From: Hyphomicrobiales bacterium
GTDB taxonomy: Bacteria; Pseudomonadota; Alphaproteobacteria; Rhizobiales; Rhizobiaceae
DNA length: 64,000 nt
Direction of reading: 5' to 3'
Assembly (NCBI GenBank): GCA_900470195.1
Contig: UEIJ01000027.1
Location: forward strand, 1-64,000
Part shown: positions 60,668-64,000 of the stretch, one piece after another
Layout: each line of letters opens with the position of its first letter
How positions within the stretch are numbered: the stretch's first letter is position 1
The notes under the pieces: generated by a model
Databases searched by the model: none
What the model saw: only the letters and a program-made list of their open reading frames with translations
Told to the model about the DNA's origin: nothing
Made by a program: the position numbers and the translations under genes

Positions 60668-61687
60668 TCACTGGGGCAGACTGTTGTTGCGTATCCTGTT
60701 CTGCATTGCTTCCATTTCGCCGCGGCGGATCGGCGAAATGTAGGAGCGGCTGTCGCGATAAAAACGCGAGCCTCTGCCCAAATAGGGACTGTTTGCCGTG
60801 CCGGTCCGCGCAATTTGAGGGGAAGTGGCAAAACCGGGGATGTGTTCGATTTTTCTGGTGAACCTGCTTATCCCCGTGGATACACCGCTCGCGATTCCTC
60901 GGGCAAGTGCATGAATATTGGCCACAACGAATGCACCAGCAGCGCACAGCAGAAGAAAGCCACGCATGTCAATTAAAGTGATCGTTGTAGAGTCGGCGCC
61001 AAGCAGCCGGTTTAAATCCGGATCGATTGCTTCAAGGAGGAAGGCGCAAATGACGTAGAGAAATAGCGGAAGCATTGCATATAGGAGCAATTGCTGAAAC
61101 CAGGCCCGGCCAATTCCGCGGGATTGTTCAAACAGCATGCAGGCAATGAAAATGGGAGCTGTCCCAATCAGTATCCAGGTTACGACCTTGGCCAGCAGCA
61201 GTATAGAGAGCGCCAAGCCGATAAAGGATAAGGCGACAGCGAGTATCAACAGGCCGACGAGTGATGGCAGGACCGCCAGGTATCCGCCTTTATGGGCATA
61301 GGCATCGGCAGCGAGGTTGGCGCATTTCCAGATGAGCGACAATCCAGTGGTTACGTTGTTGACGTTGGTTCCGAGGATATTCAGTAATGTTGTCCCAAGC
61401 TCCTTCGGAGTCTCGTTCAGCCAACTATAGATGGAGTTGTTGACATAACCCCAGTTCCTGATCAGCACGAAGATGACAATCATACGAATTAGCCGGCCGA
61501 CCACCGTAGCTACAGTAATTTGCGACGTACCCATTATGAGCTGCAGGCCGTAATAGATGACGTAAGCGGTCAGCAACACATTGAGCAAAGGCGAAATCTG
61601 GTTGCTGATAATGCTGTAGGCTTGGTCGGAAAATGTGGCGCCGGTCTGGTCCACCCGATCCAGTATATCACCCAGAAAGTCGCTCAT
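60668..61687 (-). CDS. virB6: Type IV secretion protein VirB6
   Basis: A 339-residue polytopic inner-membrane protein of the TrbL/VirB6 family. It starts MSDFLGDILDRVDQTGATFS, has five to seven hydrophobic segments (about 30-255) and the conserved region ATVVGRLIRMIVIFVLIRNW followed by GYVNNSIYSWL. A polar cytoplasmic C-terminal tail follows (about 270-339). It forms part of the inner-membrane translocation path. Confidence 0.9.
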   Translation of the reverse strand: MSDFLGDILDRVDQTGATFSDQAYSIISNQISPLLNVLLTAYVIYYGLQLIMGTSQITVATVVGRLIRMIVIFVLIRNWGYVNNSIYSWLNETPKELGTTLLNILGTNVNNVTTGLSLIWKCANLAADAYAHKGGYLAVLPSLVGLLILAVALSFIGLALSILLLAKVVTWILIGTAPIFIACMLFEQSRGIGRAWFQQLLLYAMLPLFLYVICAFLLEAIDPDLNRLLGADSTTITLIDMRGFLLLCAAGAFVVANIHALARGIASGVSTGISRFTRKIEHIPGFATSPQIARTGTANSPYLGRGSRFYRDSRSYISPIRRGEMEAMQNRIRNNSLPQ

Positions 61688-61701
61688 CTCATACCCCCGA
61701 T

Positions 61702-61914
61702 CTATTGGGCCGTCATTGCATTTATCGCTGCCTGGGCGGTGGCGCCGTCACCGTTGACGAGCGCCATTGGCCCGCAATCCCGCCGGGAATCTTCAGCGAA
61801 CGATGTAAGATTAGCTGGGCGTTTACACGGAGCGGTTTTTTCTTTAACCGCTCCGCATCCAGTTAAAATATTTGCTGCTATAAATAAAGCAAAGATTCCG
61901 TATGTCGGTTTCAT
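61702..61914 (-). CDS. Small T4SS lipoprotein (VirB7- or entry-exclusion-type)
   Basis: A 70-residue protein with a lipoprotein signal and lipobox (FIAANILTGCGAV, lipidated Cys at about 20) and a short mature part with two more cysteines. It lies between VirB5 and VirB6, the position of the Eex entry-exclusion lipoprotein in pKM101-like operons, and not between VirB6 and VirB8 where VirB7 usually lies. Because no other lipoprotein is present in the visible part of the operon, it may fill the VirB7 role in the outer-membrane core. Confidence 0.75.
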   Translation of the reverse strand: MKPTYGIFALFIAANILTGCGAVKEKTAPCKRPANLTSFAEDSRRDCGPMALVNGDGATAQAAINAMTAQ

Positions 61915-61918
61915 CTGA

Positions 61919-62632
61919 TTAATTTTCTTTATAGCTCATTGCGTCCATGCTGTTAAAAGTATTTGTAATATCTGTTCTGTTTCTGGATTCACTTGATGCC
62001 AGATTTCCATTCAGCACGCCGACTATTTCGTTCAATATTTTTCCGTTCTGAACTTGCAATTGACTGTTTTGGTCTATAGACCCTTTGAGATCTTGAGTTT
62101 GTCCGATTTGCTGAGATGCTTGCTGTAACGATGCGTCCCTGGCTATGCTCGCCTTCAAGATACCGGCAATTATTGCACCGAGGTCGACTGTCGTCGTGGC
62201 TGATGCTTGAAGTGATGGATTTTTTGTTTTCCCGTCGCCCGGAGTGGCGGTAGTACCGAAAGTGACGGTTGCCATCTTCGATATATTATCTATCGCGGCC
62301 GTTGCCGCTTGACTGGCTAAGCTCGGCGTGCTGTTGGCGCTGGTGGAGGTCTGACCGGCTGCTGCGCTTGCCGTTTGGGAGTCCTTTGTGCGGTCTCCAG
62401 TAATCGCCTTCAGGGTTTTTTCAACGGTGTCAAGTATTTTTTTATCTGTATCTAAAATATCGCTCGTATTCTTTGATATTTCCTTATCAGTCCCAAGAAT
62501 TGATTTTGTAGTGTTGTCAATACTAAGGGTGTTTGCTTCCGTCGGAAGATCGAAAACAAAGAATGCCGACGCGTTTTGAGAGTATAGGAAAGGAGCTGCG
62601 ATAAAACTTGTAAGCAATACAAACTTTTTCAT
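61919..62632 (-). CDS. virB5: Type IV secretion protein VirB5 (minor pilin)
   Basis: A 237-residue protein with a Sec signal peptide (MKKFVLLTSFIAAPFLYSQN then ASA) and a mostly helical Ala/Thr/Ser/Gln-rich mature region (ILDTDKKILDTVEKTLKAIT, DASLQQASQQIGQTQDLKGS, LQVQNGKILNEIVGVLNGNL). VirB5 caps the pilus and helps cell contact. The start at 62632 follows a GGAG at good spacing; ATG at 62644 is an alternative. This gene is visibly more AT-rich than its neighbours, as often seen for variable surface components. Confidence 0.8.
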   Translation of the reverse strand: MKKFVLLTSFIAAPFLYSQNASAFFVFDLPTEANTLSIDNTTKSILGTDKEISKNTSDILDTDKKILDTVEKTLKAITGDRTKDSQTASAAAGQTSTSANSTPSLASQAATAAIDNISKMATVTFGTTATPGDGKTKNPSLQASATTTVDLGAIIAGILKASIARDASLQQASQQIGQTQDLKGSIDQNSQLQVQNGKILNEIVGVLNGNLASSESRNRTDITNTFNSMDAMSYKEN

Positions 62633-62678
62633 TTTGGTCTCCATTGTTAAAATCCTTAATTGGGGTCTATTGCTTCTT

Positions 62679-64000
62679 TCAGGTCCTCCAGCCACAAAAA
62701 ATCGGCAGCCAATCCTGAGGATCATCGCCTAGGCGTTCCCGCAGGACAGCGCATTCCTCGACGGTCTCTTTTCTGCCGGAAAGCACCTTAACCAGGTCGG
62801 GCATCGCCGAAAGATCAAGACGGGCAATGACGGAATCATTCCCGTGCTTGATGAGGAACGTGCGTTTTTCGGGCGGGGTGTTCTTGATGAAATTGAATTC
62901 CTTGAAAGTCAGGCCGAAGCGCTTGATATAACTTTCCTCGTCGGCGCGGGGATTGGGAAAATGGATATTCGTCGACGACTGTTCGATCAGCGTGTGCGAG
63001 GCCTTAGCCTTGGCAATATCGGCTGCTGACTGCGTTCCAAAGCCGACAATGCCGTTGAGCTTGCGGATGGTTTTCATCTTGTCGACAATGAAATTGCTGA
63101 ATGTATCATCCATCAGCAGTTGCCAGCCCTCATCCATGAAAAACATGACGGGATCGCCGTTCAAGAGTTCATCAAGCCGATGATAGAGATACATCAGTGC
63201 GGGCGTGCGGATATCCTCGTTGCCGAGGACATTTGTCATGTCAAAACCGAAAACGCTGCGGTCGGAGAATGACAGAACATCATTTTGGGCGTTGAACAGC
63301 CACGCCTTTTCACCGTCGATCCATGGGCGCAGGCGCGAGGCCAGATCATTGGCATCCGCTCGCGAGCGGCCGAGTAGAAGGCCGGAAAGGTTCGGCAGAT
63401 TGCGCTGTGCGGCCGGCTCCTCCATGATGCGGGCAATTGCGCGCTCAAGCGTATCTGCATCTTCCTGGGAAAAGTCGCGGCGATCATTCGCTCGCAGTAT
63501 CGATTTCAGAAGGCGCAGCAGAAAGTCGCGATTTGGTCCGGTATTTTCCAATTGAAGCGGGTTGAACCCTGTCGGTGTGCCAGGTGATAGAATTTCATAG
63601 GTTCCACCCATGGCCCGCACGAAAATCTCCGCACCCCGATCCTTGTCGAAGAAAACGGCCTTCGGTGTGGGTTTGACGCGCATCGCCTGTGCCAGCATGA
63701 AAGTCAGAGCAACAGTCTTGCCCGAGCCGGTTGGACCGGTGACAAGAAAATGACCGATGTCGCGACGGTGAAAATTAAACCAGTATGGCGTTTGCGACGT
63801 GGTTTCGAGGATCGTGATCGGCAATTTCCAATGCAGGTTATCGGATTGGCCCGTCGCGAAATTATGCATTGAGGAGAGGCCGGAAAAATTGGCCGAAGAC
63901 AGCATGGCCTTGCGCGCGCGATAGCTATGATTGCCGGGAAGTTGCGCCCAGAAAGAAGCCTCGAGATTCATGTCCTCGCGCAGCCAGTTGACATTCATGT
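62679..64000 (-). CDS. virB4: Type IV secretion ATPase VirB4 (C-terminal part, runs off the window)
   Basis: At least 439 residues of the C-terminal half of VirB4. The frame remains open at the window edge, and family members are about 790-830 residues. Visible are Walker A LVTGPTGSGKTVALTFMLAQ, FDKDRGAEIFVRAMGG, Walker B VMFFMDEGWQLLMDD and GIVGFGTQSAADIAKAKASH. It is an AAA-type motor at the inner membrane that, with VirB11, powers assembly and transport. The stop is 46 bases before the VirB5 start. Confidence 0.93.
   Translation of the reverse strand, partial: MNVNWLREDMNLEASFWAQLPGNHSYRARKAMLSSANFSGLSSMHNFATGQSDNLHWKLPITILETTSQTPYWFNFHRRDIGHFLVTGPTGSGKTVALTFMLAQAMRVKPTPKAVFFDKDRGAEIFVRAMGGTYEILSPGTPTGFNPLQLENTGPNRDFLLRLLKSILRANDRRDFSQEDADTLERAIARIMEEPAAQRNLPNLSGLLLGRSRADANDLASRLRPWIDGEKAWLFNAQNDVLSFSDRSVFGFDMTNVLGNEDIRTPALMYLYHRLDELLNGDPVMFFMDEGWQLLMDDTFSNFIVDKMKTIRKLNGIVGFGTQSAADIAKAKASHTLIEQSSTNIHFPNPRADEESYIKRFGLTFKEFNFIKNTPPEKRTFLIKHGNDSVIARLDLSAMPDLVKVLSGRKETVEECAVLRERLGDDPQDWLPIFCGWRT

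Noticed and set aside
60627..60947. 106-codon minus-strand frame considered as a possible VirB7 overlapping virB6
   Set aside because: It lies in another frame of virB6, has no lipobox and is Arg/Pro/His-rich, typical of a shadow frame.

Overview
The window looks like a chromosome or megaplasmid segment of an alphaproteobacterium of the Brucella/Ochrobactrum group. The reasons are a DRL-type reductoisomerase (a family described in Brucella), an alphaproteobacterial type II glutamine synthetase, SorC-family polyol regulators, a Brucella-type autotransporter, and a short dispersed repeat (16 identical bases at 105 and 34456). The assignment is by recognition only; no search was run. No tRNA, rRNA, CRISPR array or replication origin was seen.

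Layout. 0.1-3.4 kb: nitrogen metabolism, with an Lrp-type regulator divergent from alanine dehydrogenase (ald), a candidate small RNA with its own promoter and terminator, and glnII behind a near-perfect sigma-54 promoter. 3.7-11.1 kb: a polyamine-type ABC importer in one operon with an HpcH-type aldolase, a nitrilase-superfamily amidase and an RraA-type aldolase, followed by a LysR regulator. 11.1-19.4 kb: a ChaC-type gamma-glutamyl cyclotransferase, small ORFs (one with an in-frame amber codon), an M24 peptidase and a five-gene peptide ABC importer.

19.4-34.4 kb is the most interesting block. It holds a galactitol-type PTS, a DRL-family enzyme, an acetoin-dehydrogenase-like TPP E1 (alpha and beta), an E2 carrying an alpha/beta-hydrolase domain, a SorC regulator, an HPr-EI fusion, a glucitol-type PTS with GutM, and two genes of unknown function. 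The two transport operons share a 10-base operator-like word in their divergent promoters. I propose that this is a self-contained catabolic system for 2-C-methyl-D-erythritol or a similar deoxy/branched polyol: uptake as the phosphate, oxidation by the DRL-like enzyme to 1-deoxyxylulose 5-phosphate, then acetoin-dehydrogenase-like cleavage to acetyl-CoA and glyceraldehyde 3-phosphate.

34.5-37.3 kb: the Prc/Tsp protease and a VirK-like secreted protein. 37.6-42.3 kb: a tight five-gene operon (SapC-like, GNAT, acyl carrier protein, cytochrome P450, fatty-acyl-AMP ligase) resembling a small undescribed lipid or acyl-conjugate pathway. 42.5-47.7 kb: a large autotransporter, an IS630 transposase remnant, and an aromatic-amino-acid-lyase homologue that has lost the MIO-forming triad. 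48-52.5 kb: a polyol locus under a second SorC regulator, damaged by a deletion that fuses the start of a periplasmic sugar-binding protein to an N-terminally truncated FGGY kinase. 52.6-56.6 kb: a TetR regulator, a DgcA-like iron-sulfur flavoprotein and a PhzF-like protein. 57-64 kb: a VirB-type type IV secretion operon on the minus strand (VirB11 back to VirB4, which runs off the window).
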